From Geobacter sp. (lineage in GTDB: Bacteria; Desulfobacterota; Desulfuromonadia; Geobacterales; Pseudopelobacteraceae): DNA of 45,156 bases. Below the pieces are notes generated by a model. It did not search any database. It had not been told where the DNA came from and worked only from the letters and a program-made list of their open reading frames with translations. Position 1 is the stretch's first letter; each line of letters opens with the position of its first letter. Position numbers and translations under genes: made by a program. Positions 17,669-25,851 of the stretch are shown in pieces. Location of the stretch: positions 1 to 45,156 of the forward strand of contig JANYBN010000040.1 in NCBI GenBank assembly GCA_025360785.1, written 5' to 3'.

Positions 17669-19060
17669 TCAGTAATCTTCCTTCCTGATGCCATACCTCT
17701 TGATCTTTCGATACATGGTAACCATGTTCATGCCGGCCTCTCGCGCTGCCGCATCAATGTTGCCTCCATGTCGTTTAAGAAGGCCTTTCAGTAGATCCGC
17801 TTCGAAACGCTCCAGGGCGGTAGTGTAGGGCAGATCTGGGTTGTTCGGTTCAAGATTGCTTGAAACAGTCCTGCTGTCTGGGGACGCTTCGATAAACTGC
17901 GTCAGAGTATCTCTGGATATATATTCCCCGGTCTCCACAGCCATACATGCTTCAATTACATTTTTGAGTTGGCGGATATTTCCCGGCCATTCATACTCGC
18001 ACAGGATTCGCAGGGCTTCGCTCTCAAATCCTTTGATTGCAGTTTTGAATTTCTGATTCTGAAGATGGATAAAATGGGCAACTAGCAGCGGGATGTCGCT
18101 GCAACGCTCCCGCAAAGGCGGCAGGTGGATGTTGACAACATTCAGACGATAATAGAGATCTTCTCGAAATGCGCCGGATTTTATCGCTTCTTTCAGATCG
18201 GAGTTGGTAGCCGACAGAACACGAACATCAACTCTCGTTGGAGTCGTATCTCCGAGACGGTTAAACTCTTTTTCCTGTAGAAAACGGAGCAAGGTTTTTT
18301 GCACATTCATCGGCAGGTTGCCAACTTCATCCAGAAAGAGGGTGCCGCCGCTGGCGGTTTCCAATAGTCCGCTACGACTCTCCGTAGCGCCGGTAAACGC
18401 ACCTTTCTTATACCCGAACAGCTCGCTTTCCAGCAGATTTTCGGGTAATGCGCCGCAATTAATGGCGACGAATTTTTTCTCCCGCCGTGGAGAGTTGTAA
18501 TGAATGGCTTGAGCGATCAGCTCCTTGCCGGTTCCGGATTCGCCGGTCACAAGGATTGATGTGTCTCTGACAGCGACTTTGCCGACGCGCTCCAAAACAC
18601 TCTTCAGCCCTTCACATGCCCCGATGATGTTTTCAAAGCGGAACTTTTCTTCAAGTTCTGCTCGCAGTTCCCGGTTTTCTTCGAGCAACTGTCTTTGCTG
18701 AAGGGCATTTTTAACCCGATAGATAAGTTCATCAGGTTCGAACGGCTTGGTCAGCATGTCGTAGGCGCCTTTACGTAGCGCCTGGATCGACATGTCAACC
18801 GTTGCATATGCCGTGATCATGATGACCGGAATATCATGCTGCTTGGCTTTAATGGCCTGTAATACCTCCAATCCACTCATGCCCGGCATTTTGATGTCGC
18901 TGATAACGAGATCCCACAAATTTGCCTTAAACTCCTCAACCGCTTTTTGCGGTGAGGTGTAGAAGCGCACCAGATAGCCGTGATCCAACAGAATCTGCTC
19001 CATCATCCGGCAGAGTCCTGCTTCATTATCAATCAGCAGAATGCGTTTTTTGTCAGTCAT
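17669..19060 (-). CDS. NtrC-family sigma-54-dependent response regulator
   Basis: 463 residues. The receiver domain (1-120) has the phospho-acceptor Asp55 (ISDIKMPG), Thr83 and Lys105; the acidic pair is D11-N12 rather than two acids. The AAA+ domain (about 140-370) has Walker A GESGTGKE, the sigma-54 contact loop GAFTGA and the ESELFGY segment. A Fis-type helix-turn-helix ends the protein (GGNIDAAAREAGMNMVTMYRKIKRYG). The ATG at 19060 overlaps the kinase stop (TAATG), with AGAGGAA upstream; a longer frame to 19102 exists but would lie within the kinase. Targets are unknown and no clear -24/-12 site was found nearby. Confidence 0.93.
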   Translation of the reverse strand: MTDKKRILLIDNEAGLCRMMEQILLDHGYLVRFYTSPQKAVEEFKANLWDLVISDIKMPGMSGLEVLQAIKAKQHDIPVIMITAYATVDMSIQALRKGAYDMLTKPFEPDELIYRVKNALQQRQLLEENRELRAELEEKFRFENIIGACEGLKSVLERVGKVAVRDTSILVTGESGTGKELIAQAIHYNSPRREKKFVAINCGALPENLLESELFGYKKGAFTGATESRSGLLETASGGTLFLDEVGNLPMNVQKTLLRFLQEKEFNRLGDTTPTRVDVRVLSATNSDLKEAIKSGAFREDLYYRLNVVNIHLPPLRERCSDIPLLVAHFIHLQNQKFKTAIKGFESEALRILCEYEWPGNIRQLKNVIEACMAVETGEYISRDTLTQFIEASPDSRTVSSNLEPNNPDLPYTTALERFEADLLKGLLKRHGGNIDAAAREAGMNMVTMYRKIKRYGIRKEDY

Positions 19061-21015
19061 TATATTTCCTCTCGCTCCGTCGGCAGTGTAACGGTGACGC
19101 ATGTGCCCTTGCCGACGGTGCTGTCGATGTGAATTTCGCCCTGATGCTGCTCGATTATCTGCCGGGTAATGGCGAGTCCCAGGCCGGTTCCGCGAGCTTT
19201 AGTCGTATAGAACGGTTCGAAAATCTTTTCCAGATTTTCAGGAGGAATACCGCTGCCGTTATCGCTGAAAGTTATGCGGACATGCCTGTCATCAACAGCT
19301 TCAGTGCTAACAGTCAGGTTTCCACCCTCCGGCATCGCTCCGCCGGCATTCAGGATCAAATTGATGGTAACCTGGCGCATCTGGTCACCATCCAGTTCAA
19401 CCAGTGGCAGACCGCTTGCCAGGGTGGTGTTGATCGTTACCCCGCGCATGTCGGTATGATTGGCGGCAAAATCGACAATCTGCTGCAAAAGATCATTCAG
19501 ATCCGTGGGCTCAAGCGTCGGCCGGGGTGTCCTGGCGTACGAGAGCAGATCCTGAACTATTTTTTTGCAGCGTTTGCTTTCCCGCTTGATTTCGTGGATG
19601 TACTGATAGTTGGGATCATCTTCGCTCATCTTGCTTTCAAGATAGCCAGCATAGCCAAGAATAACACCCAGCGGGTTATTTATCTCATGGGCGACTCCAG
19701 AGGACAACACGCCCAATGATGCCATCTTACCCTGTTGGGCAAGATTAGACTCAATCTCCTTGTTGCGCTGGATAATATCCGTCATGCGGTTGAACGCACT
19801 TGCCATCTCTGCCAGCTCATCCTCACCGTTAACGGTCATCCGTTCATCAAAATTGCCGCGTTTGACTCGTTTGATGATCGACATCATATGGGTGATGGGG
19901 CTGGTAAATATTGTCGAAGCGCGGAAAACCAGAGCCGTCGCCGATGCTCCGACAACCAGTATCAGAAGCGTCATGATGAACAGAATATGCGTCTTGATCT
20001 GGTTCGCTTCTTGGTAAAACTCATCCTCATATGACCCGACTGCGACGATCCAGTCCCACGGCTCAAAGTACTCATAGCGCACAATTTTCATGCGGGCGGT
20101 TTTATCAGTTCTGTTTTTCCAGGGATAACGAATCCAGCCGCTTTTGTTGCTGCACATCTCCCTTATAAAGCTGTTCCCGTTCAGATCCTTCGAGTCAATC
20201 AGATTTTTTCCTTCCGAATCGGGGTGAATCGTGAAGTTGCCTTTACTGTCCATACAGAAAATGTAGCCGGTTGCGCCGACTTTTTTAGCCCTGATACATT
20301 CTTTGAGTTTTGCAAATGATTGGCGTTCAAAGGCGGCATCTCCGCCAGTTTCATCAAGATAGCTGCCGGACGCAATTATCCAGTCCCATTCTTTGAAATA
20401 TTTATATGCAACCACTTTGGTGCGTGGTTTCTTGTCTCCCAGAATCGCATTGCGCCAGGGGTAGGTTATGAACAATGTCTCGCCGGGCTTGCTTGCTCTG
20501 GCAGCCACGCACATTTCGCGGATGAAGTAGCGGCCGTTTTCGTCACGTTCGTTAAATACGTTTTCACCTTCACGGGCAATATGGGCCTGAAGGTCACCTC
20601 TGCTGGTCATGGCATATATATAGCCGCTCTCACCGACATTTATTTTTTTCAATGCTTGTCGTGCTTCTAGTTTGGCCGTTTCGATGCCGATTCTTCCCTG
20701 GGCATGCTGATTATGTTCGGTTGAGACGAGGTTGTATGAAAGTGCGGTCAATGTTGCCAGTTCATTATTAAGATTCCGCGTTTTATCCTGCTTGTAAACC
20801 TGAAACTGCTGATGGTGGGAATTGAGTAAATCAATACAGAATGCCGAGAGATGCTGCAGATCATCCTTGCTGGTTTTGGTAATGCCCAGATATGCCTGCT
20901 GGTTGGCAATGAGGCCGATTACTGCGGCCACAACGAATATTGGAATTATTACCAGCGGCAAGACCAGTGCCAGCAGCTTTCCGCGAAGTTTCATTTTGTT
21001 GAGGAGTATGTTCAT
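19060..21015 (-). CDS. Membrane sensor histidine kinase with two Cache-like units
   Basis: 651 residues from the ATG at 21015, which has GGAG just upstream; the open frame extends further but without support. Order: membrane helix (about 12-34), two similar periplasmic Cache modules, second membrane helix (about 355-380), HAMP, HisKA with the phospho-His in GVAHEINNP (about 442), and an HATPase domain with NLILNAGGAM, DNGSGIP and GTGLGL. The two modules share GYI[YF].M.S[RK]G near their start, FIREMC in the middle and WDWI[IV]A.GSY.DE at the end. It presumably phosphorylates the coupled NtrC-type regulator in response to a small periplasmic ligand. Confidence 0.93.
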   Translation of the reverse strand: MNILLNKMKLRGKLLALVLPLVIIPIFVVAAVIGLIANQQAYLGITKTSKDDLQHLSAFCIDLLNSHHQQFQVYKQDKTRNLNNELATLTALSYNLVSTEHNQHAQGRIGIETAKLEARQALKKINVGESGYIYAMTSRGDLQAHIAREGENVFNERDENGRYFIREMCVAARASKPGETLFITYPWRNAILGDKKPRTKVVAYKYFKEWDWIIASGSYLDETGGDAAFERQSFAKLKECIRAKKVGATGYIFCMDSKGNFTIHPDSEGKNLIDSKDLNGNSFIREMCSNKSGWIRYPWKNRTDKTARMKIVRYEYFEPWDWIVAVGSYEDEFYQEANQIKTHILFIMTLLILVVGASATALVFRASTIFTSPITHMMSIIKRVKRGNFDERMTVNGEDELAEMASAFNRMTDIIQRNKEIESNLAQQGKMASLGVLSSGVAHEINNPLGVILGYAGYLESKMSEDDPNYQYIHEIKRESKRCKKIVQDLLSYARTPRPTLEPTDLNDLLQQIVDFAANHTDMRGVTINTTLASGLPLVELDGDQMRQVTINLILNAGGAMPEGGNLTVSTEAVDDRHVRITFSDNGSGIPPENLEKIFEPFYTTKARGTGLGLAITRQIIEQHQGEIHIDSTVGKGTCVTVTLPTEREEI

Positions 21016-21109
21016 TGTGCTCCAATGTTGGTGCGTAGATGCTAGATTGTTTAATAAAACAATTCGCTGGACGGTGAATTTGGAATATGCCTCTTTATAT
21101 CCCTTTCGG

Positions 21110-21138
21110 TTTATAAGATATGTGCGGTTTAAATGCAA
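21110..21138 (-). promoter_or_regulatory. Promoter of the two-component operon
   Basis: On the minus strand, TTGCAT (21138-21133), a 17-base spacer and TATAAA (21115-21110). Transcription would start near 21103, giving a leader of nearly 90 bases before the kinase. Confidence 0.6.
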
Positions 21139-21214
21139 TAGAGACGGTATATTCAAGCATTTAACGTAAACTACTGTCAATGGCGAAGTGCAAGATATGT
21201 CGTCCCCGTTGCTC

Positions 21215-21244
21215 TTGACATTTATCGTTTAAAAATCGTATTGT
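21215..21244 (+). promoter_or_regulatory. Promoter of the glycosyltransferase-cytochrome operon
   Basis: Consensus TTGACA (21215-21220), an 18-base spacer and TATTGT (21239-21244), upstream of the genes that run to 25757. Confidence 0.55.
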
Positions 21245-21322
21245 TGAAAGCGATGTTTGAAATATTTTGAATAAATGAAATTGGAGTCTGTGTCGCTTCA
21301 AACGGCGTCACGCGGAGATATT

Positions 21323-22045
21323 TTGAAGGCATTCGTAATAATCCCAACCTACAATGAAAAAGAAAACGTCAGGACTTTGACCGACGCTGTTCTTGCACAA
21401 CACCCTGATATCCATATTCTGTTTGTCGATGATAATTCACCCGACGGCACCGGTGCTATTATTGACGGTCTGGTTGAAGAGCATGACCGGGTTCACGTTC
21501 TGCACCGCGCCGGGAAGCTTGGCTTGGGCTCTGCGTATCGTGAGGGGTTCAAGATAGCGCTTGAGAAGGGCGCGGACTATCTGATGGAAATGGACGCGGA
21601 TTTTTCTCATGATCCGGCGACGTTGCCGCTTTTTCTGGCTGCGATCAAGGAAAGCGATCTGGTTATCGGTTCGCGCTATCTGAATGGCGTCAGTGTTGTA
21701 AACTGGCCGATCAGACGCTTGATTTTAAGCTATTTCGCCAGTGTCTATACCCGGTGGGTTACCGGGTTACAGGTGCGTGACTGCACCAGCGGCTTTAAAT
21801 GCTTCCGGCGTTCTACCATCGAAGCCATTGATCTCACACGGGTCAAATCGGATGGCTATTCGTTCCAGATCGAGATGAATTACCGCTGCATGGAAAAAGG
21901 CTTTCGCATTTCCGAAATACCGATTATTTTTATCGATCGCCATGCCGGCAGTTCCAAAATGTCGGGCACAATCGTCCGGGAAGCGGTACTAATGGTCTGG
22001 AAACTCCGGCTGAATACCATTCTTTCAAGACTTATAGGGAAATAA
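21323..22045 (+). CDS. Polyprenol-phosphate mannosyltransferase-like glycosyltransferase (GT2, DPM1 type)
   Basis: About 240 residues of the GT-A fold. IIPTYNEKEN opens the nucleotide-binding domain, VDDNSPDGT and EMDADFSHDP are the DxD-type motifs, and DCTSGFKCFRR followed by SFQIEMNYR is characteristic of dolichol-phosphate mannose synthase-like enzymes. It would transfer a sugar from a nucleotide donor to polyprenyl phosphate at the inner membrane. The TTG at 21323 has GGAG five bases upstream and gives the usual family N-terminus; an ATG at 21275 would add 16 residues without a ribosome site. First gene of the cytochrome-containing operon. Donor sugar not determined. Confidence 0.88.
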   Translation: MKAFVIIPTYNEKENVRTLTDAVLAQHPDIHILFVDDNSPDGTGAIIDGLVEEHDRVHVLHRAGKLGLGSAYREGFKIALEKGADYLMEMDADFSHDPATLPLFLAAIKESDLVIGSRYLNGVSVVNWPIRRLILSYFASVYTRWVTGLQVRDCTSGFKCFRRSTIEAIDLTRVKSDGYSFQIEMNYRCMEKGFRISEIPIIFIDRHAGSSKMSGTIVREAVLMVWKLRLNTILSRLIGK

Positions 22046-22052
22046 TATCACT

Positions 22053-22238
22053 ATGTCGCACGATCTTTGGTCAGTCATTCTTATAGCCGGCTTAATCGGC
22101 TGGTTATTCTCCAGCATCATGCTGATGTTAAAGGCGTTTCCTCAAAAGGATGTGTTTGTCGTATCGAGTGGAATACGTTGGGGATCGGCTGGTGTCATTT
22201 CGTTCTGTATATGGGTTGTTGGTATGCTAAATGCTTGA
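22053..22238 (+). CDS. Small two-helix membrane protein
   Basis: 61 residues with two hydrophobic segments (about 6-27 and 43-59) joined by a short loop containing KAFPQKD. It lies 7 bases after the glycosyltransferase and overlaps the next gene by 8 bases, which supports its being real. I do not recognise a family. It could be an accessory membrane subunit of the glycosyltransferase or of the electron-transfer proteins downstream. Confidence 0.65.
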   Translation: MSHDLWSVILIAGLIGWLFSSIMLMLKAFPQKDVFVVSSGIRWGSAGVISFCIWVVGMLNA

Positions 22239-23313
22239 AATGTTCTTGTTTTTTAAATATAGAACCTGTATTGCGCTCCGGGTGACTTTTTGCTGTTCCA
22301 TTTGTTTCCTCCTTGTCACCGGTTGTACTACTGCCAGACTGGATGAGGCGGCCTGGCTGGATAAACGCTTGGGTGCCGTCTGGCCCCATGCTCCTGAAAA
22401 ACCTAGAATTAAATTACTTCAGGTGATCAGTGGGCCAAGGGACGTTGTCGAGGCGTCCTCGGGAGTAACAAAAAAAATATTTGACTACATTACCGGTACA
22501 AAAGAGGAATATGTAGAATTTTATACACCGCAGTGTATCGCGGCAGACGGTAACGGGATGATATATATCGCCGACCCGTCGATAGGGCTTGTTCATAAAT
22601 ACAGCCTTGCGGAAAAAGAAGTGCAGTATGTTTTTCAAGCGGGTGAAAAGAGGCTCGGTAGCCCGGTAGGAGTGGCTCTTGATGGTGACGGCAATCTTTA
22701 CATTACCGATGCACAGCTTGCCGCGGTATTCAAATACGATAAGAGCGGGGCGTTTTTGCGTGAGCTTGACGGCAAAGGCAAACTGCAGCGCCCCGCAGGT
22801 ATCGCAGTCAGAAGCAATGGGGATAAGCTTGTAGCTGATGCAGTGGCTGATAAGGTTTTTATCTTTGGCAAGGATGATCTCTTTAAGGGAGAACTTGCCG
22901 GAACCGATTTTACGGAATCATTCAACAGGCCGACGTATCTGGCTGTTGATAAACTTGATAATGTGTATGTCACCGATACCATGAATTTTACCGTCAGAGT
23001 ATTTGACGTCAACAACAGGTATATCAGGAGTCAGGGGCAGATCGGGGATGTACCTGGTTCGTTCGCCCGCCCGAAAGGCGTGGCGCTGGACAGTGACCTG
23101 AATATCTATGTAATGGATTCGATCTTCGGCAATATCCAAATATTCAACCAGAAAGGTCAGCTGTTGCTGTATCTTGGACAGGAAGGAACATCGCTGGGCG
23201 AATTCATGCTCCCAAGCGGGATATTTATCGATCGGAATGATCGAATCTATATCTCCGATACTTTCAACCACCGCATTCAGATTTATCAGTATTTGAAAGA
23301 GAAGGTGCAATAA
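22231..23313 (+). CDS. NHL-repeat (six-bladed beta-propeller) lipoprotein
   Basis: 360 residues. The signal peptide ends LLVTGC (lipid-modified Cys near 32). Six NHL-type blades follow at about 90-358, seen as recurring P.G[IV]A.D..[GND].[IL]Y[IV][AT]D patterns such as PVGVALDGDGNLYITD and PSGIFIDRNDRIYISD. NHL propellers usually bind proteins or ligands. In Geobacter, NHL proteins often sit beside multihaem cytochromes (from memory). The ATG of the first cytochrome overlaps its stop, so it is probably a partner of that cytochrome at the outer membrane or in the periplasm. Confidence 0.88.
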   Translation: MLEMFLFFKYRTCIALRVTFCCSICFLLVTGCTTARLDEAAWLDKRLGAVWPHAPEKPRIKLLQVISGPRDVVEASSGVTKKIFDYITGTKEEYVEFYTPQCIAADGNGMIYIADPSIGLVHKYSLAEKEVQYVFQAGEKRLGSPVGVALDGDGNLYITDAQLAAVFKYDKSGAFLRELDGKGKLQRPAGIAVRSNGDKLVADAVADKVFIFGKDDLFKGELAGTDFTESFNRPTYLAVDKLDNVYVTDTMNFTVRVFDVNNRYIRSQGQIGDVPGSFARPKGVALDSDLNIYVMDSIFGNIQIFNQKGQLLLYLGQEGTSLGEFMLPSGIFIDRNDRIYISDTFNHRIQIYQYLKEKVQ

Positions 23314-24194
23314 TGAATGTTTTTCGTAAGGTAGTACCATTGGCTGTCATTACCGCGATTCTGCTTTCTCTTGCCTATCGGGCCGATGCAAATGCACCGG
23401 GGCCCAAGGTCTCGGAAGCTAAAAACAAGCACAATCTGTCGGCCTCGAATAACGATGCAAGTATCAAATATAGGGCCATAGACGACCCAGCGAATCCCCG
23501 CAGCAAGGAGATCTGTGTTTTCTGCCATACTCCCCACGGCGCCAATGTTGAAGGGCAGGCACCCCTCTGGAATCGTAAGTTTTCGACAGAAATCTTCCAG
23601 CGCTACTCTTCTGGCACTCTTCAAATTCGTAATATTACTGAAGCAGCGTATGGTGAGCCGAACGGTTCCTCCAAACTTTGCCTCAGCTGTCATGACGGTG
23701 TTTCAAACCTCGGAGATGGTTTTAATGGGACCAAAATAGCAATGATTGGTGGTGATGTGCCTGGTGTTATCGATAGTAGTGGTGTTGGTAACTTTGCTTC
23801 ATTCAAGCCATCTACGAACAAAATGAAGACTGGCCACCATCCGGTTTCTTTTGTGTATAACCAAAGCGTTCTCGATTTAATCAAAGCTGCTGATCCCGCT
23901 GAAAAAAGTCAGTATAAGTTGTCTGATCTTCCTCTATATGTAAAGTTGGACAAAAAAAGCAGGATGCAGTGTACCACCTGTCATGATCCGCATCAGAATC
24001 AATCAAATGATGCCGAATGTTACGGTGGGACAGGCAATTGTGCTTCGCCAGATACCAGAAAAATAACGCCATTCTGGGTCTATGGCGTTAGTGGAACCGC
24101 TACAGCTGGAGCTGATCAGGAAGCTGTTTGCATCTCGTGTCACCCCATGGATGCAGGGGTTGGGTTTACTCAGCAGCCATGGACGCCTAATTAG
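23313..24194 (+). CDS. Tetrahaem c-type cytochrome
   Basis: 293 residues with a Sec signal peptide (cleavage near ADA, residue 26). Four CXXCH haem motifs: CVFCH, CLSCH, CTTCH and CISCH. The first (ICVFCHTPHG) is of the doubled-CXXCH type found in Geobacter multihaem proteins. Long linkers separate the motifs, so this is not a compact c3 or c7 fold. AAGGTG precedes an ATG that overlaps the NHL gene stop. Presumably a periplasmic or outer-surface electron carrier. Confidence 0.9.
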   Translation: MNVFRKVVPLAVITAILLSLAYRADANAPGPKVSEAKNKHNLSASNNDASIKYRAIDDPANPRSKEICVFCHTPHGANVEGQAPLWNRKFSTEIFQRYSSGTLQIRNITEAAYGEPNGSSKLCLSCHDGVSNLGDGFNGTKIAMIGGDVPGVIDSSGVGNFASFKPSTNKMKTGHHPVSFVYNQSVLDLIKAADPAEKSQYKLSDLPLYVKLDKKSRMQCTTCHDPHQNQSNDAECYGGTGNCASPDTRKITPFWVYGVSGTATAGADQEAVCISCHPMDAGVGFTQQPWTPN

Positions 24195-24220
24195 GTTGCC
24201 GGGTAATGAAAGGAAGATGC

Positions 24221-25291
24221 ATGAGATTTCTGTATGTACTTGGGGTTAGCTTCGTCTTGGTAGCCGGTCTGCTTTCTATGGTGTTTGCCACCGATGTAAA
24301 GCCGATTCATCTGGATAAAAAGAATACGCGTAATGGTTGTGCTTCCTGTCATCTTGGTTTTGGTTTTAGGGATGGGGGCGGCGCAAGCAAGTGCCTGTCA
24401 TGCCATGGCCCTTCAGATGGGCAGACAGGTCTGGTTTCTCGAGGTACTCAGCTTAAGGATATATCGAAAGATTTTGCGAAAAATTATCATCATCCGGTTT
24501 TTGAGAAAAAGAGTGCTCACACAACTCGTGAAGTGCTCCCTGAAATTGATCCGACAATGCCACGACACGCCGATTGTGCAGATTGTCACAGCCCGCATTT
24601 TGTTTCAACCGACAACCCTTATGCAGGATTGCGTGGTAAAAAGATCGGAAACTTAAGCGCTCCGATTACCAAAGAATATGAGCTTTGTTATCTTTGTCAC
24701 TCAGATAGTGCCAATCTACCGCTCAGATCTGTAAACAAGCGGGTTGAATTTGCAATTGCCAACCCTTCATTTCATCCTATCGAAGGGGAAGGGAAGAATC
24801 AGGCTGTCATCAGCCTCATCAGACCGTACCGGGAAAAGAAAAGTTCTCCAAACGATATATCGATTCTGAAATGTGGCGATTGTCACAGCAGTGACGATAT
24901 TGCTTCGCCGCGTGGGCCCCATGGTTCAAAGTATCAGGGACTGCTTACTGACAATTATTCAACCGGTGATAATATTGTTGAAAGCATCTTTGCTTACGGG
25001 ATCTGCTATAAATGCCATAAAAGATCGAGTATTCTGGGAAATGAAACTTTCCCATTGCATTCGCGGCATATTACAGGCGAACGCAACCCTAAAGCCGGTG
25101 GGACGTCCTGTTATACCTGTCATACGTCACACGGCAGTGTTGAAAATAAATATCTGATACGATTCAACCGCGATTATGTAACCGAAAGTTCTACCGGAAA
25201 ACTTAAATTTGTCGAGAAGGGTATCTACAATTTCCGTGGTGAGTGCTGGCTGACATGCCACGGAGTCGATCACAATCCTAGATCATACTGA
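24221..25291 (+). CDS. Octahaem c-type cytochrome (seven CXXCH and one CX3CH site)
   Basis: 356 residues with a signal peptide ending VFA. Haem motifs in order: CASCH, CLSCH, CADCH, CYLCH, CGDCH, CYKCH, CYTCH, and near the C-terminus CWLTCH, which has three residues between the cysteines. The ATG at 24221 has AGGAAG upstream; an ATG at 24206 would add five residues before the signal. Probably exported to the periplasm or cell surface with its neighbours. The unusual last site may be a real haem site or a degenerate one. Confidence 0.88.
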   Translation: MRFLYVLGVSFVLVAGLLSMVFATDVKPIHLDKKNTRNGCASCHLGFGFRDGGGASKCLSCHGPSDGQTGLVSRGTQLKDISKDFAKNYHHPVFEKKSAHTTREVLPEIDPTMPRHADCADCHSPHFVSTDNPYAGLRGKKIGNLSAPITKEYELCYLCHSDSANLPLRSVNKRVEFAIANPSFHPIEGEGKNQAVISLIRPYREKKSSPNDISILKCGDCHSSDDIASPRGPHGSKYQGLLTDNYSTGDNIVESIFAYGICYKCHKRSSILGNETFPLHSRHITGERNPKAGGTSCYTCHTSHGSVENKYLIRFNRDYVTESSTGKLKFVEKGIYNFRGECWLTCHGVDHNPRSY

Positions 25292-25304
25292 CAGGAAAAC
25301 TAAT

Positions 25305-25757
25305 ATGATAAAACTGAGCCTTAATGCAGTTCTGCCGGCATTGTTTGTACTTTTTTCATGTAGCGCCGTATGCGCTGTTGAAGATGTAAAGGTTAGCCCT
25401 CATTCAGATGCAGGCGACTGTGCCATCTGTCATGTTGCCACAGAGAACAAGCTGCGCGGATGGTTCGTCTTCGGTTCCACCAAAAGGGAGATGAGAGCTG
25501 ATCTTGATCAGTTATGCTTAAAATGCCATCCGGTTGAAACGACTCATTCATATGAATCTTTGGCGGTCGGAAAAGGCCACGCAACCGGCAAAAAACCCTC
25601 AATTAATCGTCAAAATCTTCCGCTTGCAAGTGACGGAACTATCACATGCGCCACTACCTGTCATAACATGCACGTAACCGCTGATGACAGGCGTCTGCAG
25701 CTTAAGTACTTGAGGGCGCCTTTCAGCTCTCTGTGCGTATCTTGTCACAATGTGTGA
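25305..25757 (+). CDS. Small multihaem c-type cytochrome (three CXXCH and one CX3CH site)
   Basis: 150 residues with a signal peptide ending VCA (about 24). Motifs: CAICH, CLKCH, CATTCH (CX3CH) and CVSCH four residues before... the extreme C-terminus, where the protein ends CVSCHNV. AGGAAAA precedes the ATG. It is the last gene of the operon that starts with the glycosyltransferase, and a terminator follows at 25785. Its short length and terminal haem suggest a compact periplasmic carrier. Confidence 0.88.
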   Translation: MIKLSLNAVLPALFVLFSCSAVCAVEDVKVSPHSDAGDCAICHVATENKLRGWFVFGSTKREMRADLDQLCLKCHPVETTHSYESLAVGKGHATGKKPSINRQNLPLASDGTITCATTCHNMHVTADDRRLQLKYLRAPFSSLCVSCHNV

Positions 25758-25784
25758 AATGATTTCAGCTGGATTGGAATCGAG

Positions 25785-25811
25785 ACCACAGGCACTTTGT
25801 CTGTGGTTTTA
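25785..25811 (+). terminator. Rho-independent terminator after the cytochrome genes
   Basis: Stem ACCACAGGCA (25785-25794) with TGTCTGTGGT (25798-25807), one G-T pair, loop CTT, followed by TTT and an AT-rich stretch. It separates the cytochrome operon from the secretion operon. Confidence 0.8.
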
Positions 25812-25851
25812 TATTTTATTATTTAGCCGTCTATGGTATTAACTTAAGGTT

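Larger units (their letters stand above)
21016..21322. other. Divergent intergenic region between sensor kinase and glycosyltransferase
   Basis: About 300 bases with one good promoter on each strand (listed separately). No convincing gene, RNA element or long repeat is visible. Confidence 0.6.

Noticed and set aside
17566-19060. Sigma-54 promoters as local targets of the NtrC-type regulator
   Set aside because: I looked for TGGCAC-N5-TTGC in the non-coding gaps and saw no convincing match.
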